A stretch of DNA of 64,000 nucleotides from Verrucomicrobiota bacterium (GCA_020630975.1 JAHDID010000004.1:161233-225232), one strand, 5' to 3'; positions 7,314-18,517 are shown, numbered from the stretch's first letter. Program-made: numbers and translations. The notes: a model not told the origin generated them from the letters alone.

Positions 7314-10220
7314 ATGGATTTGGAACCCTCTACGGCGATTAATTTCATTTGGATCGGCATGTGCGCCCTTTTGGTGCTCTTGATGCAGGCTGGCTTTCTC
7401 TGCCTTGAGTCAGGTCTGACTCGTACGAAAAATAACATCAACGTGGCGCTGAAGAATCTTTCCGACCTCGGCGTCAGTATTCTGATCCTCTGGGGATTTA
7501 GCTACGGCTTCATCTTCGGCGACTCGATGTTTGGCATCTTTGGCACCTCACAGTTCTTCCCATCGTTTGCCTCCGATGAGGGTGAAGCGATCTGCTTCTT
7601 CGTCTATCAGGCACTTTTCTGCGGCACGGCAGTCACCATTCTCTCCGGTGCTACGGCGGAGCGCATGCAGTTTCGTTCCTACATCTTTTTCGCGATTATC
7701 ATTTCCGGCCTCATTTATCCTGTTTGTGCCCATGCCAGTTGGAATGGCGCTGGCTGGCTGGCAAAAATGGGCTTTGTCGACTTTGCCGGTGGAACCGTAG
7801 TGCACTCGGTAGGAGGTTGGGTATCGCTCGCTGTCCTACTGCTCATCGGGCCTCGTTTGGGAATCTATGAAGGTGGCAAATACCGCCATGTGAATGGATC
7901 AAACCTACCCACCGCCATGCTCGGCATCCTCATCCTGTGGTTCGGCTGGTTCGGGTTCAATGGAGGTAGCTTTTTTGAACTCAACAAAAACGTTCCCGGC
8001 GTGCTGTTGGTCACCATGTTTGGCGGAGCTGGGGGCGTCGTCGGTTCTCTGGCATTCGAAGCTTTCCGCAATGACCGCATCAATGTCATGAACGTCATGA
8101 CTGGCTGTATCGCCGGTCTCGTGGCTATCACTGCCGGCGCACATGCTATCTCTCCGATGTTCGCCATCCTAGTCGGTGCCACCGGCGCCATTGTAGCCAA
8201 TTTCTCTGCTGTGCTACTCCGGCGGCTACGTATCGACGATGCTGTAGAGGCGATCCCAGCCCACCTCTGCGCCGGTATCTGGGGCACACTGGCCGTCGGT
8301 ATCTTTGGCGACCTATCGATCCTCGGCACCGGACTCAGCAGGATCAATCAGATCGGGGTCCAAGGCCTAGGCATCCTGTACACAGGTTTGGTCGCATTCG
8401 GCCTTTCCTTCGCGATTGGCAAGACCATCAACCGATTCAGAAGTTTACGAGTCTCCGAAGAAGACGAAAAGGTCGGCCTAAATATCTCCGAGCACAATGC
8501 GGCAACCGACTTCCACGACCTGTTCATCACCATGCAGGATCACTCCCAACTCAAGGATCTGAACTCCCGCATCCCTGAGGAGCCATTTACCGAGGCCGGC
8601 ATGGTAGCCAATCTCTATAACCGAGTGCTCAACGCACTCGAAGCGGCAGTGAATCATACCCACACCGTGGTCAATACCGCGATGGACGGCATCGTGACTA
8701 TCAGCAAGGATGACCTGACCATCCAGAGCATAAACCCCGCAGCGGTCGCAATCCTCGAACAGCCGACCGAAGCAATCGTCGGCGGAGAGATCTCATCTTT
8801 CTTCCGTATCGGCAATGAAACCTCTCAGGGCGAAAATCGCGATCAGCTGCGCAGAATCATCCCATCGGTGGATAGCAATGGCACCTGCCTAGCTGTCTGG
8901 GGCAAACGCAAGAATGGCCAAAGCTTTCCACTAGAACTCACTCTAGCAGAGGCAGTAGACACCAATGAAGCCTTCTACGTCGGTGTCTTCCGCGATATGA
9001 CAGAGCGCTACCAAGCCGAGCTCCGCCTCATGCAGGAGAAAGAGAAAGCCGATCGCGCCAACAAGGCTAAGAGCGAATTCCTCGCCAACATGAGCCACGA
9101 GCTGCGCACACCGCTAAACGCCATCATCGGCTACAGCGAGATCCTCGAGATGGAGGTCGAAGAGGAAGAGGAACTGAAAACCATGTGTGATGACCTGAAA
9201 ACCATCAACAACGCAGGCCACCACCTCCTCTCCATCATCAATGACGTGCTGGATATCTCCAAAATCGAGGCTGGCAAAATGGACGTGCTCATCGAGCCAT
9301 GTGAGGTGGGCAATTCCCTGATCGCCGTCTGCGACACCATCCAGCCCAAGGTCGCGGAGCGGAACAATAAACTGGTCCGCCGCTTCGATATTGATGATCT
9401 AGGCTCGATCTCTACCGACGAGACCAAGCTCAAGCAGATCCTGCTCAACTTGATGAGCAACTCCGCGAAATTCACCAAAGGCGGCTACATCGAACTAGCA
9501 GCCGCCAAATTTTTCGACCAACCGACTGACTGCGAGTGGGTCCACATCCGAGTCAGCGATACCGGCATCGGCATGACTCAGGACCAGTTGGGCAAAGTCT
9601 TCGAAGCCTTTACCCAGGCCAGCGCTGGCACCACCAAAGAATACGGCGGCACCGGCCTCGGCCTGACCATCTGCCAAGCCTATGCCAAGATGCTGGGCGG
9701 CGAGATCACCGTGCAGAGTGAACCTGGAGTCGGCACCGCGCTGAATGTCTATCTACCCGTGAATGGCCCAGGCGAAAACATCGACTACGATAAGATCCGC
9801 GCCGGAGCTCTGCAGCACCGCATGGATGATGTCCCAGTGAGAAAGGTCGTCGCTCTGATCGATGATGATGTCGACACCACCGCACTCTATGGCCGCTATC
9901 TGGAAAAAGCTGGCTACGAGTGCATCATCATCAATCAAGGGACCAGAGCCATCATGGAGCTAAAGACCAAAACACCAGATCTGATCATACTAGATCTCGT
10001 CATGCCAGGCGCCGATGGCCATGCCGTGCTCAGCCAGGTCCGCACCCACCCTCGCCTGCTCTCCACACCGGTAGTCGTGCTCAGTGCCGAGGCCGAGAAG
10101 TTTCACGGTCGTCTCGATCAGGTGCAAGATGTGGTCAAAAAACCCATCAGCCCAGAGGAGCTCGTGCTGAAAACCGAGCAATGGCTCAATGCCACCGACG
10201 ACCTCGCTTTGTCCAACTGA
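7314..10220 (+). CDS. Ammonium transporter-sensor histidine kinase-receiver fusion (Amt-HK hybrid)
   Basis: 968 residues with three parts. Residues 1 to about 380 are an Amt/Rh-type membrane domain with about 11 helices; it keeps the twin pore histidines (His164 in GGTVVHS, His317 in AIPAHLCAG) and Asp156. Residues about 445-565 are a PAS domain. Residues about 585-815 are a kinase with His595 in [11 protein letters not shown]-box Asn716, G1 DTGIGM and G2 GGTGLGL. Residues 843-960 are a receiver with phospho-Asp894 and Lys942/943. Similar Amt-HK fusions are known as ammonium sensors, for example in anammox bacteria. The protein should sense external ammonium and relay phosphate through its receiver or the divergent CheY-like protein. 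No GlnK-like gene is adjacent. Confidence 0.92.
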   Translation: MDLEPSTAINFIWIGMCALLVLLMQAGFLCLESGLTRTKNNINVALKNLSDLGVSILILWGFSYGFIFGDSMFGIFGTSQFFPSFASDEGEAICFFVYQALFCGTAVTILSGATAERMQFRSYIFFAIIISGLIYPVCAHASWNGAGWLAKMGFVDFAGGTVVHSVGGWVSLAVLLLIGPRLGIYEGGKYRHVNGSNLPTAMLGILILWFGWFGFNGGSFFELNKNVPGVLLVTMFGGAGGVVGSLAFEAFRNDRINVMNVMTGCIAGLVAITAGAHAISPMFAILVGATGAIVANFSAVLLRRLRIDDAVEAIPAHLCAGIWGTLAVGIFGDLSILGTGLSRINQIGVQGLGILYTGLVAFGLSFAIGKTINRFRSLRVSEEDEKVGLNISEHNAATDFHDLFITMQDHSQLKDLNSRIPEEPFTEAGMVANLYNRVLNALEAAVNHTHTVVNTAMDGIVTISKDDLTIQSINPAAVAILEQPTEAIVGGEISSFFRIGNETSQGENRDQLRRIIPSVDSNGTCLAVWGKRKNGQSFPLELTLAEAVDTNEAFYVGVFRDMTERYQAELRLMQEKEKADRANKAKSEFLANMSHELRTPLNAIIGYSEILEMEVEEEEELKTMCDDLKTINNAGHHLLSIINDVLDISKIEAGKMDVLIEPCEVGNSLIAVCDTIQPKVAERNNKLVRRFDIDDLGSISTDETKLKQILLNLMSNSAKFTKGGYIELAAAKFFDQPTDCEWVHIRVSDTGIGMTQDQLGKVFEAFTQASAGTTKEYGGTGLGLTICQAYAKMLGGEITVQSEPGVGTALNVYLPVNGPGENIDYDKIRAGALQHRMDDVPVRKVVALIDDDVDTTALYGRYLEKAGYECIIINQGTRAIMELKTKTPDLIILDLVMPGADGHAVLSQVRTHPRLLSTPVVVLSAEAEKFHGRLDQVQDVVKKPISPEELVLKTEQWLNATDDLALSN

Positions 10221-10324
10221 TAGAATATTGGGGGAAACTTCCAATCCCCCTCTTGAAAGCCGTATAAAGTCTGCCATCCTCTTCAGGCTCATTTCGCTAG
10301 CGCGGAGGAGCAACCCATAGGGAA

Positions 10325-11521
10325 ATGGCAGAGCAAAAAGACCTAGCACAAACGGCGATCCTCGCTCTCGAGGACGGGACAGTTTATGAGGGAGTCGCCT
10401 TCGGTGCAAAGACCGTGGCGACCGGAGAGATTTGTTTCAACACGTCGATGACAGGCTACCAGGAGATCCTCACCGATCCCTCCTACCGTGGTCAATTCGT
10501 CACCCTGACGTGCCCACTCATCGGCAACTACGGCACCACCCCAGTCGATGCTGAGAGCGGCGAGGTACACGCCCGCTGCCTAGTGATCGAGGAGCTCTGC
10601 GAAGTGCCCAGCAACTGGCGCAGCACTGCGAGTCTGGGAGAATACCTAGAGACAGCAGGAGTGCCCGGTATCCAGGAGATCGACACCCGAGCCCTGACCA
10701 AGCACCTGCGCGAGTCCGGAGCCATGCGCGCCTGCGTGTGCACCGATGGCAGCCTGACCGCTGAGCAAGCTGTCGAGCAGGCCAAAAATGCGGCCGATAT
10801 GGCAGGAGCCGACTTTGTCAAAGAAGTGACCACGACTGAGACCTACCAGTGGGACCCCGATAGCACCGAGAGCCGCGAGTGGACGATCATCAATCCCTCG
10901 TCCGGTGAAGAGCTCATCGAAGAAAATGGTGAGCAATACCGCAAGCTAGATCCGCCCAAGTACAAGATCGTGGCCTATGATTTCGGCATCAAGCGCAACA
11001 TCCTGCGCTACCTACGCCGCTGCGGCTTCGATGTGACCGTGGTCAACAGCCGCACCCCAGCTGCCGATGTGCTGGCACTCGATCCCGATGGCATCTTTCT
11101 CTCCAATGGCCCTGGCGACCCGGCTGCTCTGGACTACATCCACAGCGAGATCAGCCAGCTCATCGAGAAAAAGCCGATCTTCGGCATCTGCCTAGGTCAC
11201 CAGATCTTGGCCCACGCCTTTGGCGGAAAGACCTTTAAACTCAAATTCGGACACCGCGGTGGCAACCACCCTGTGAAGGACCTACGCAGCGGCAAAATCT
11301 CCATCACCTCGCAGAATCATGGTTTCGCCGTGAATGCAGACGACCTCCCAGAGGATATCGAGGTGACTCACATCAATCTCAACGACCAGACCGTGGAAGG
11401 CATGCGTCATAAGAAATTCCCCGTATTTTCGGTCCAATATCACCCCGAAGCAGCTCCTGGACCCCACGATGCGGAATATTTTTTCCAAGAATTTGCTAAT
11501 CTCATTGATCAGACACGCTAA
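10325..11521 (+). CDS. carA: Carbamoyl-phosphate synthase small (glutaminase) subunit
   Basis: 398 residues, close to the family length. The N-terminal CPSase small domain starts ILALEDGTVYEGVAFGA and carries FNTSMTGYQEILTDPSY. The C-terminal class I glutamine amidotransferase domain has the oxyanion strand FLSNGPGDP, the nucleophile Cys in IFGICLGHQILA and the His/Glu pair in VQYHPEAAPGPHD. It supplies ammonia to CarB for arginine and pyrimidine synthesis; carB is not in the window. An insert of about 25 residues rich in Glu/Ser/Thr between the domains (near TYQWDPDSTESREW) is longer than usual. It is followed 24 bp later by the FHA gene. Confidence 0.96.
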   Translation: MAEQKDLAQTAILALEDGTVYEGVAFGAKTVATGEICFNTSMTGYQEILTDPSYRGQFVTLTCPLIGNYGTTPVDAESGEVHARCLVIEELCEVPSNWRSTASLGEYLETAGVPGIQEIDTRALTKHLRESGAMRACVCTDGSLTAEQAVEQAKNAADMAGADFVKEVTTTETYQWDPDSTESREWTIINPSSGEELIEENGEQYRKLDPPKYKIVAYDFGIKRNILRYLRRCGFDVTVVNSRTPAADVLALDPDGIFLSNGPGDPAALDYIHSEISQLIEKKPIFGICLGHQILAHAFGGKTFKLKFGHRGGNHPVKDLRSGKISITSQNHGFAVNADDLPEDIEVTHINLNDQTVEGMRHKKFPVFSVQYHPEAAPGPHDAEYFFQEFANLIDQTR

Positions 11522-11545
11522 ACCACGCTAACATCTGCAGCAGAC

Positions 11546-12106
11546 ATGGCTAAAATCACAATCTTTGTACCCGATCACGAACCCGCAAGATATGGCCTCG
11601 GCGACGAGGAGCAGGTCACCATTGGTCGATCACCAGACTGTGACATCATCGTAGAGCACTCTTCGGTATCGAGTCTTCACGCCTACATCCGCCGCATCGG
11701 CGCGGGTCTCCACGTGCTAGTCGACAATGGCTCGACCAACGGCATCTTCCTAGAGGGTGAGCAAGTCTCCGAAGCACCTCTGTCGAATGGAGCCAGCTTC
11801 CAGATCGGCTCAGTGCCCGCTGCATTCGAGGCAGACGGTGCGGAGGCCACCGAGCAGCCTGCTGCCGCCGAGGAGCCCGCCGCAGGCGCAGGTATCGGCG
11901 AGTCCACAGGTGGTAGCTATGGGGCCCCAGTCGCACCTATCGCCGAGAGCTCTGCACGTCCTGCAGGTTTCCGAGATCTATCTCCTATCGAAAAAATCGA
12001 AAAGAAAGATTCCATGGCACAGATCGCCATGATCATCGGAGTGATCGGTATCATCGCGGCTATCGGCCTAGTGATGATGACCGTCATGATGAAGGTCGAG
12101 ATCTAG
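11546..12106 (+). CDS. FHA-domain membrane-anchored protein
   Basis: 186 residues. Residues about 5-95 form a forkhead-associated domain with the conserved signature: Gly-Arg in TIGRSPDCDI, Ser-x-x-His in SSVSSLHAYI, and Asn-Gly in DNGSTNGIFL. FHA domains bind phosphothreonine peptides. An Ala/Glu/Pro-rich linker follows (about 96-150). A C-terminal hydrophobic segment (AMIIGVIGIIAAIGLVMM) probably anchors it with the FHA domain in the cytoplasm. No Ser/Thr kinase gene is in the window. It lies between carA and purA on the same strand and may share their transcript. Confidence 0.85.
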   Translation: MAKITIFVPDHEPARYGLGDEEQVTIGRSPDCDIIVEHSSVSSLHAYIRRIGAGLHVLVDNGSTNGIFLEGEQVSEAPLSNGASFQIGSVPAAFEADGAEATEQPAAAEEPAAGAGIGESTGGSYGAPVAPIAESSARPAGFRDLSPIEKIEKKDSMAQIAMIIGVIGIIAAIGLVMMTVMMKVEI

Positions 12107-12163
12107 ATTTCTTACATCCCGTTATTTTTTACTAACTTCGAACGGCGAGCGTCTAGCGAGTAG

Positions 12164-13495
<1,332 letters not shown>

Positions 13496-13533
13496 AAGAT
13501 GGCCACTGCCTAGATCGTATCTCTTGCCCAGTC

Positions 13534-14253
13534 ATGCCCCACTACGATCCAGAGCTACCGATACCCGAGCACGTCGCCATCATCATGGATGGCAACGGTC
13601 GCTGGGCGAAAGGCCGCGGCAAAATCCGAAACGAAGGCCACCGAGAAGGTGCCAAGTCCGTAGAGGCCGTGCTCGAGGCGGCCAAAGCCATCGGCATTCG
13701 CCACCTGACACTTTATGCCTTTTCCTCGGAAAACTGGAAACGGCCAGAGGATGAGGTGAGCGGCCTGATGGGTCTACTCAGCCACTTTCTCAAGCTGAAG
13801 ACCCCGACGCTGATCAAAAACGATATCCGCCTGAAGGCCATCGGGGCCATCGACCGCTTGCCGCCTGCCAGTCGCAAGCAGCTCGACAAATCCATCGCCG
13901 ACACGGCCCACTGCGAGAGCCTCACCTGCCACATCGCCCTCAGCTACGGCTCGCGCGAAGAGATCGTGCGCGCCACCCAGACGCTCATGCAGCGCGCTGC
14001 CGATGGCGAGATGACTCCTGAAGAGCTCAGCGTAGAAAATTTTGGCGATTACCTCTACACCAGCGAAGCACCCGACCCCGATCTGCTAGTGCGGACATCC
14101 GGCGAGTTTCGCATATCGAACTTTCTGCTCTGGCAGATCAGCTACTCCGAGATCCACATCACCGATGTGCTCTGGCCCGACTTTCGCCATGAAAATCTGG
14201 AGCTAGCCGTAGCCGACTACCAAAAGCGCCACCGGCGATACGGTGGGCTGTAG
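13534..14253 (+). CDS. uppS: Cis-prenyltransferase (undecaprenyl diphosphate synthase type)
   Basis: 239 residues. The catalytic signature HVAIIMDGNGRWAKGRG is at residues about 11-27 (Asp at the start of DGNGRW), followed by GHREGAKSVE and TLYAFSSENWKRP. The C-terminal signature PDLLVRTSGEFRISNFLLWQ is complete. It builds the C55 lipid carrier used in cell-envelope synthesis from isopentenyl units. It follows purA by 38 bp, so it is probably in the same operon. The 3' end is convergent with the GYF_2 gene. Confidence 0.96.
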   Translation: MPHYDPELPIPEHVAIIMDGNGRWAKGRGKIRNEGHREGAKSVEAVLEAAKAIGIRHLTLYAFSSENWKRPEDEVSGLMGLLSHFLKLKTPTLIKNDIRLKAIGAIDRLPPASRKQLDKSIADTAHCESLTCHIALSYGSREEIVRATQTLMQRAADGEMTPEELSVENFGDYLYTSEAPDPDLLVRTSGEFRISNFLLWQISYSEIHITDVLWPDFRHENLELAVADYQKRHRRYGGL

Positions 14254-14259
14254 AAAGTC

Positions 14260-14799
14260 CTACTCAGTAGCTAGAGCTTCCTCCATCTGCATCGAATCAA
14301 ATTCAATCGCAGCTTCGTTCAGTGCCTCCCCGAAAGGGATAACGACACTAAAAATATTCACAACGAGAATCACCGTGGCTAAGCTCCCCAGAACGATGCT
14401 AGCTACCGCTAACCCCTTACCTTGTAACTTGCCGCCCGAGTTATTTATCACCTTTAGTGAAATACCTCCTAAACACACAGCAACAGGGCCAAGCATGTTC
14501 AACACAAAGCAAAACAGACCTACAATCCCCAATACCAGCGACCACATCGCCAGATAGCTGGTTCTCTCGGGTTCCGAGTTCAGCTGATCATATGGCTCCT
14601 CCTTAGGGGCCTGCAGCGCTGCTATCAGAGGCGCATGCTCAGCTGCCACCTCCCAGTTAGCCATACCATCGGTCCACACTCGCTCATTAGGCTGCAGACT
14701 ACCAAATCTGGCCATATTGACCAACTCTGAGAAGGGCACATGCCCTCCTTGTACCCCATTCGTGGTGTAATGATACTCAGTAAATGGCTGTGGTTGCAT
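14260..14799 (-). CDS. GYF_2-domain membrane protein (DUF4190-like C-terminus)
   Basis: About 179 residues from the ATG giving MQPQPFTEYHYTTNG; the frame extends 23 codons further upstream but the domain starts here. Residues 7-60 match the bacterial GYF_2 pattern: YHYTTNGVQGGHVPFSELV, then LQPNERVWTDGMANWEVA. The rest has two membrane segments around a Gly-rich turn (LVLGIVGLFCFVLNMLGPVA and LAVASIVLGSLATVILVVNI), as in DUF4190 proteins. Such proteins are small membrane adaptors without a known reaction. It is divergent from the M48 protease gene, and the 3' end is 6 bp from that of uppS. Confidence 0.75.
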   Translation of the reverse strand: MQPQPFTEYHYTTNGVQGGHVPFSELVNMARFGSLQPNERVWTDGMANWEVAAEHAPLIAALQAPKEEPYDQLNSEPERTSYLAMWSLVLGIVGLFCFVLNMLGPVAVCLGGISLKVINNSGGKLQGKGLAVASIVLGSLATVILVVNIFSVVIPFGEALNEAAIEFDSMQMEEALATE

Positions 14800-14914
14800 G
14801 TGTCTCAATAATTGAAGCAGTAAAGGTCCCGCACTTTGACCCCGCACCAAAAAACACGAATCAAACACTGCGAAACCTTTAAATTGTATTAAAATTATAT
14901 AAAATATAATTTAA

Positions 14915-16756
14915 ATGGATTTCTTTGAAAGTCAAAGACAGGCAAGGCAGCTAAGCCGAAAGCTGATGAAGCTGTACGTGCTCGTCACGATCGCGACTGC
15001 CGTGCTGGGCGGTTGCTTCATCGGCTTCTTTGTGTGGATATTTGGTCTGCCCAATATCCTAGTTTGCGTGCTCATCGGAACGATCATCATGCTTGGAGCG
15101 ATCTCTGGGATAGCCATCAAAATTTACAAAAATTTCCAAGCGCAAAATGCCGATACCTTTTCGCTCAGAATCATCAGTCGAAAGATCGAGGGGAAAGAAC
15201 TCGCGCGCGGTAAAGGCAAACTTCGAAATATCGTAGAGGAGATGGCCATCGCCGCTGGCATCGCCCCTCCCAAGGTCTATGTCCTCGAGAATGAGCCTGT
15301 CATCAATGCATTTTCCATCGGCCAAAACTCAGCTAGCGCCATGCTCTTTGTGACCCAAGGCTCCATCGATCAGCTATCTCGAGATGAGTTGCAGGGAATG
15401 ATCGCCCACGAGTACGGACACATCATCAATGGCGACCTCGAGCTAGCCACCCGAGTGATCGCTCTTACTTTTGGCTTTTTGATTCCCCTTGCCGCTTCCT
15501 TTTTTCTAGCTATGCCATTGATGATCATTTTTGGGATCGGTTTGCTACTGATCATGCAGATCAATGGCTCGATGCTGCGGCAGCGTGATTACCTGGCAGA
15601 TGCGATCGCAGTCCAACTGACCCGCAACCCAGACGGAATTGCTGGTGCCATCAAAAAAATCGCTCCCAAAGGCAGTTCGAAAATCACTACAAAAATATCC
15701 TTCGGCGCAGGTATGTTTATGTTTGGGCCAGATAACGAAGGCTTTGTCAAAGCACACCCATCGCCCTCCAACCGGATAGCTCGGATTATATCAGGTTGGG
15801 ATGGCGATCTCACTCCTCGGAGGAGCATCCCCACCAAAGGCAGGTCCGTACCACCACCCCTAGAAGCATTACCAGCTCCTGCACCAGCTGCGACTCAGCA
15901 GGGCCCATCCCGCACAGAGCCGAGCTGGGCCTCCAGTCCTGCTCCCGCTCCCGAGCCGACTACCATCCCAGATCCAGCCGCCACTAGCAGCCACCACGCC
16001 CTCCCTCCAGTGTGGCTCGATGCGACCCGAGAGCCTATGCATGCCGGCACGCTGGTGCTAGCACTGCTACTGTCCACCGACGAGAGATGGACGGCAGCTC
16101 AGCTAGCCGACATCACCCGCGTGTCGCCAGATCTCCCTGGCACCATTCATCAAGTCGCCTCGGCTGCAGTAGCTCTATCATCTGCAGAGAAACTAGCCCT
16201 GGCCAACCTATCGATCCCAGCCCTCCGCGAAATCGGTAAAGACGAATACATCCGATTTCGCAGCCTCTCCGAGCGGCTCATCGCTAGCGATGGCCAAGTC
16301 GATCTATTCGAACTCGCTGTCGGAAAGATCTTCACCCACAGTCTCGATAGCTATTACCATACCACGCCGCAAAGATCGTCCAAACCTACCAGCCGCAATG
16401 AAGTCGCCAAGGCCGCTGGCCTGCTGATCAGTATGGCTGCACACGGAGCTACCGACGACATGGACAGAAACCAAGCCTACATCGACGGGCTAAACGTGTT
16501 CCAAAAACGCACTCACATCCAGCTCCCGCGTACACCCACTAACCATTGCTCAATCGCAGAGATCAGCCAAGCCATCGACAAAATCGAAAAAGCCGCACCT
16601 GATAACCAGGCCGCGACATTAGAAGCCTGCAGGGAGGCATTGCGCGCCCAGAAGAACAACATCGACGATAGTAAAACCGAGCTACTCTATGCACTAGCCG
16701 GTGCGATCGACTGCCCGATCGCTCTAGGACTGGACGAACTACTGACCACTAGCTAG
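14915..16756 (+). CDS. M48-family (HtpX-like) membrane metalloprotease with C-terminal extension
   Basis: 613 residues. Two N-terminal membrane helices (about 20-72) lead into an M48 peptidase domain. The zinc motif HEYGH is at 165-169 in IAHEYGHIINGDLE. Two more helices follow (about 184-215). The usual third ligand, Glu in RExLAD, is replaced by Asp225 in QRDYLADA, a conservative but unusual change. After residue 290 comes an Ala/Pro-rich linker (about 305-355) and a helical C-terminal domain of about 250 residues that resembles the extension seen in environmental M48 proteins. It probably degrades damaged membrane or exported proteins. Confidence 0.85.
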   Translation: MDFFESQRQARQLSRKLMKLYVLVTIATAVLGGCFIGFFVWIFGLPNILVCVLIGTIIMLGAISGIAIKIYKNFQAQNADTFSLRIISRKIEGKELARGKGKLRNIVEEMAIAAGIAPPKVYVLENEPVINAFSIGQNSASAMLFVTQGSIDQLSRDELQGMIAHEYGHIINGDLELATRVIALTFGFLIPLAASFFLAMPLMIIFGIGLLLIMQINGSMLRQRDYLADAIAVQLTRNPDGIAGAIKKIAPKGSSKITTKISFGAGMFMFGPDNEGFVKAHPSPSNRIARIISGWDGDLTPRRSIPTKGRSVPPPLEALPAPAPAATQQGPSRTEPSWASSPAPAPEPTTIPDPAATSSHHALPPVWLDATREPMHAGTLVLALLLSTDERWTAAQLADITRVSPDLPGTIHQVASAAVALSSAEKLALANLSIPALREIGKDEYIRFRSLSERLIASDGQVDLFELAVGKIFTHSLDSYYHTTPQRSSKPTSRNEVAKAAGLLISMAAHGATDDMDRNQAYIDGLNVFQKRTHIQLPRTPTNHCSIAEISQAIDKIEKAAPDNQAATLEACREALRAQKNNIDDSKTELLYALAGAIDCPIALGLDELLTTS

Positions 16757-16788
16757 GCTGGGAGGTCCTACCTAGGACACCCATCCCA

Positions 16789-17421
16789 ATGTGCAATCTC
16801 TACGACATCGGCCCTAGCCAGGGCAAACGCCAGGAATCCATCTGGGAGCAGATCGTCTTTCGCGGGCTCACCCAGCTGCGCACCAAGTCCATCGGCATCC
16901 GCAAAACCGACCCTGGCCTGGTACTACTCTCCGAGACCGAGCACACCACCATGCGCTGGGGATTCCTTCGCGCCTTTAATCCCGCCATCAACAACGCCCG
17001 CAGCGACAAGCTAGCCACCGGCATGTGGCAGGCAGCCTGGAGCCAGGGTCGACGCTGCATCATACCCGTCGCCGGCTACTACGAGTGGACTGGCCCAAAG
17101 GGACAGAAACAGACCCATCACTTCTCCGCTCTGCAGCCCGATCGCTGGCTGTGGGCCGCAGGTATCTGGGAAGAACACCCTGAGGCAGGCCCCTGCTACT
17201 CGATGATCACCACCTGCCCCTCACCCAAAACGGGACCCTATCACGACCGAATGCCAGCTCTCCTACCCGAAGATAGACTGGCTCACTACCTCACCACTTC
17301 CGATCCCAGAGACATCCTACTGCCCTCGCTCGATCTCAGCATCGCTCCGTGTGAGAATCCTTTGATCAAAGAGAAGCAGCCGACAAAGCCTGCTGTCGAG
17401 CAGCTAGAGCTGTGGGACTGA
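16789..17421 (+). CDS. SOS response-associated peptidase family protein (SRAP/YedK/HMCES type)
   Basis: 210 residues. The processed N-terminus MCNLYD exposes Cys2, which in this family forms a thiazolidine crosslink to abasic sites in single-stranded DNA. Other SRAP residues are present: Asn in NNARSDKLA, the RRCIIPVAGYYEW block with the active Glu, and the His in YHDRMPALLP. The length is typical. It protects stalled replication forks from abasic sites. It starts 32 bp after the M48 gene. Its 3' end overlaps a convergent small membrane gene by 56 bp, which is unusual in this gene-dense but mostly non-overlapping window. Confidence 0.92.
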   Translation: MCNLYDIGPSQGKRQESIWEQIVFRGLTQLRTKSIGIRKTDPGLVLLSETEHTTMRWGFLRAFNPAINNARSDKLATGMWQAAWSQGRRCIIPVAGYYEWTGPKGQKQTHHFSALQPDRWLWAAGIWEEHPEAGPCYSMITTCPSPKTGPYHDRMPALLPEDRLAHYLTTSDPRDILLPSLDLSIAPCENPLIKEKQPTKPAVEQLELWD

Positions 17422-17842
17422 GCTGTGGCGCGGATGGATCTCGATAGTCGAGGATGTATCCACAGCTGTCCGGATTCCGGATCTCGATGATCTCTAGATA
17501 CTTAGCTGCAGCGAGCACTTGCTTCTTGCTGATCGGCAAATCAAAACTCTTCATCCCCTCGTCGCTAGTCACCCCTACGATACGCAGCAGTTTGATCGAA
17601 TTCAGCACTCCTCCATTGGGCACAGTCTCGGGGATCACATGGTAGGCGCCCACCTCATAAGCAGCAGCTGACGTCGCCGCTATGATCTGAGCATTTCGTT
17701 TGGCAGAGTCCTCCTTAGCCTGTTTCGAGAGTTTTGAAAAAGCAAACCCTCCTAGCACAGCCACGAGAGTGATCACAGCCATCATAGCACTCGATCTTCC
17801 AGAGGAGTTGGATTGGGATTTTGATTTTGAAAAAGACTTCAT
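17366..17842 (-). CDS. Hypothetical single-pass membrane protein
   Basis: 158 residues, no family recognised. A Ser/Lys-rich N-terminus (MKSFSKSKSQSNSSGRSS) precedes one membrane segment (AMMAVITLVAVLGGFAFSKL). The rest is a soluble domain with AAYEVGAYHVIPETVP and ends LAARQQALSAASL. The last 56 bp overlap the 3' end of the SRAP gene on the other strand. The N-terminal two thirds are free of overlap, which supports a real gene. Confidence 0.5.
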   Translation of the reverse strand: MKSFSKSKSQSNSSGRSSAMMAVITLVAVLGGFAFSKLSKQAKEDSAKRNAQIIAATSAAAYEVGAYHVIPETVPNGGVLNSIKLLRIVGVTSDEGMKSFDLPISKKQVLAAAKYLEIIEIRNPDSCGYILDYRDPSAPQLSPTALAARQQALSAASL

Positions 17843-18157
17843 TTGGAGTTGGGTTTGGGCTGCTCTCTGTCAGAAATTCGGGCTATAGGGGTATCTTATT
17901 TGTTACACTGAGGGTTATTTTTGCGAAAATTATCATTTCCTGCACTATTATCGCACACACTGTTATAAAAATCAATAAAAATTGTAAAATTGATAAATCA
18001 GATTCGAGAAAATGAGCTTCCTTAACTTTTGAGATGGATAGGACCTGAAATTATTCGCCGATGCCCTACTCGCAGATTTAGCCCCTCCTGAATAACAAAT
18101 TTTCACTTTTTCGTGGAACTAACTGATTATCATTATCTTAATCGGCTTGTTTCCAAA
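17843..18157. other. Gene-free AT-rich intergenic stretch with a degenerate repeat copy
   Basis: No coding frame or RNA is recognisable. It is AT-rich around 17900-18010. At 18069-18098 there is a sequence, CTCGCAGATTTAG followed by CCCTCCTGAATAA, that recurs with four differences at 18447, where it leads into the 21-bp repeat array. The palindrome block at 18158-18404 lies between the two copies. Confidence 0.5.
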
Positions 18158-18404
18158 GTGCCGGAGGCACGACAGAAAATAGCCGGTGGTGAAACCACCG
18201 GAAACAAGTCCAGAACCATTTTCAGTCCCGGTAGGGACGACAGAAGCGCGCCTAAGCCAATCGACGGCAAACCATTATTCCATTCGGTAAGGAAATAGCC
18301 CGCTTCTGTCGTCCCTGCCGGGACTCGCCTGATGAGACGCTAGAAATCCGGTGGTGTAGCGCAGCGAAACCACCGGCTATTTTCTTTCGTCCCTCTGGGA
18401 CGAC
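18158..18404. repeat. Nested palindromic intergenic repeat block
   Basis: Several inverted pairs face each other. The left arm has GACAGAAAATAGCCGGTGGT and the right arm ACCACCGGCTATTTTCTTTC. Inside them GTCCCGGTAGGGACGACAG pairs with CTGTCGTCCCTGCCGGGAC. CCGGTGGT...ACCACCGG hairpins occur in both halves. The whole block can fold into a long double stem on either strand. No ORF is present. The type resembles the dispersed palindromic repeats of Verrucomicrobia and Planctomycetes rather than a CRISPR. Confidence 0.7.
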
Positions 18405-18457
18405 TCGACCTAGAGGGTTTTAAGTTTCTCTCAACTTTGCTTCGGCCTCGCAGATTT

Positions 18458-18510
18458 AGACCCTATTGAATAAAAATCGTACCCTATTGAATTTTTTCGG
18501 TACCCTATCC
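18458..18510 (-). repeat. 21-bp-period AATAGGGTACA repeat, locus 2 (three copies)
   Basis: Copies of ACCCTAT begin at 18460, 18481 and 18502, exactly 21 bp apart; the first and last are slightly degenerate. The array ends 8 bp before the ATG of the condensation-like gene, so it fills the place where a ribosome-binding site and promoter should be. Its orientation is opposite to that gene, unlike locus 4. Confidence 0.8.
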
Positions 18511-18517
18511 CAACATC

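Noticed and set aside
10223..10262. Terminator between the Amt-kinase gene and carA
   Set aside because: GGGGGAAACTTCCAATCCCCC forms a 5-bp stem but no T-run follows on the plus strand, so it is too weak to call.
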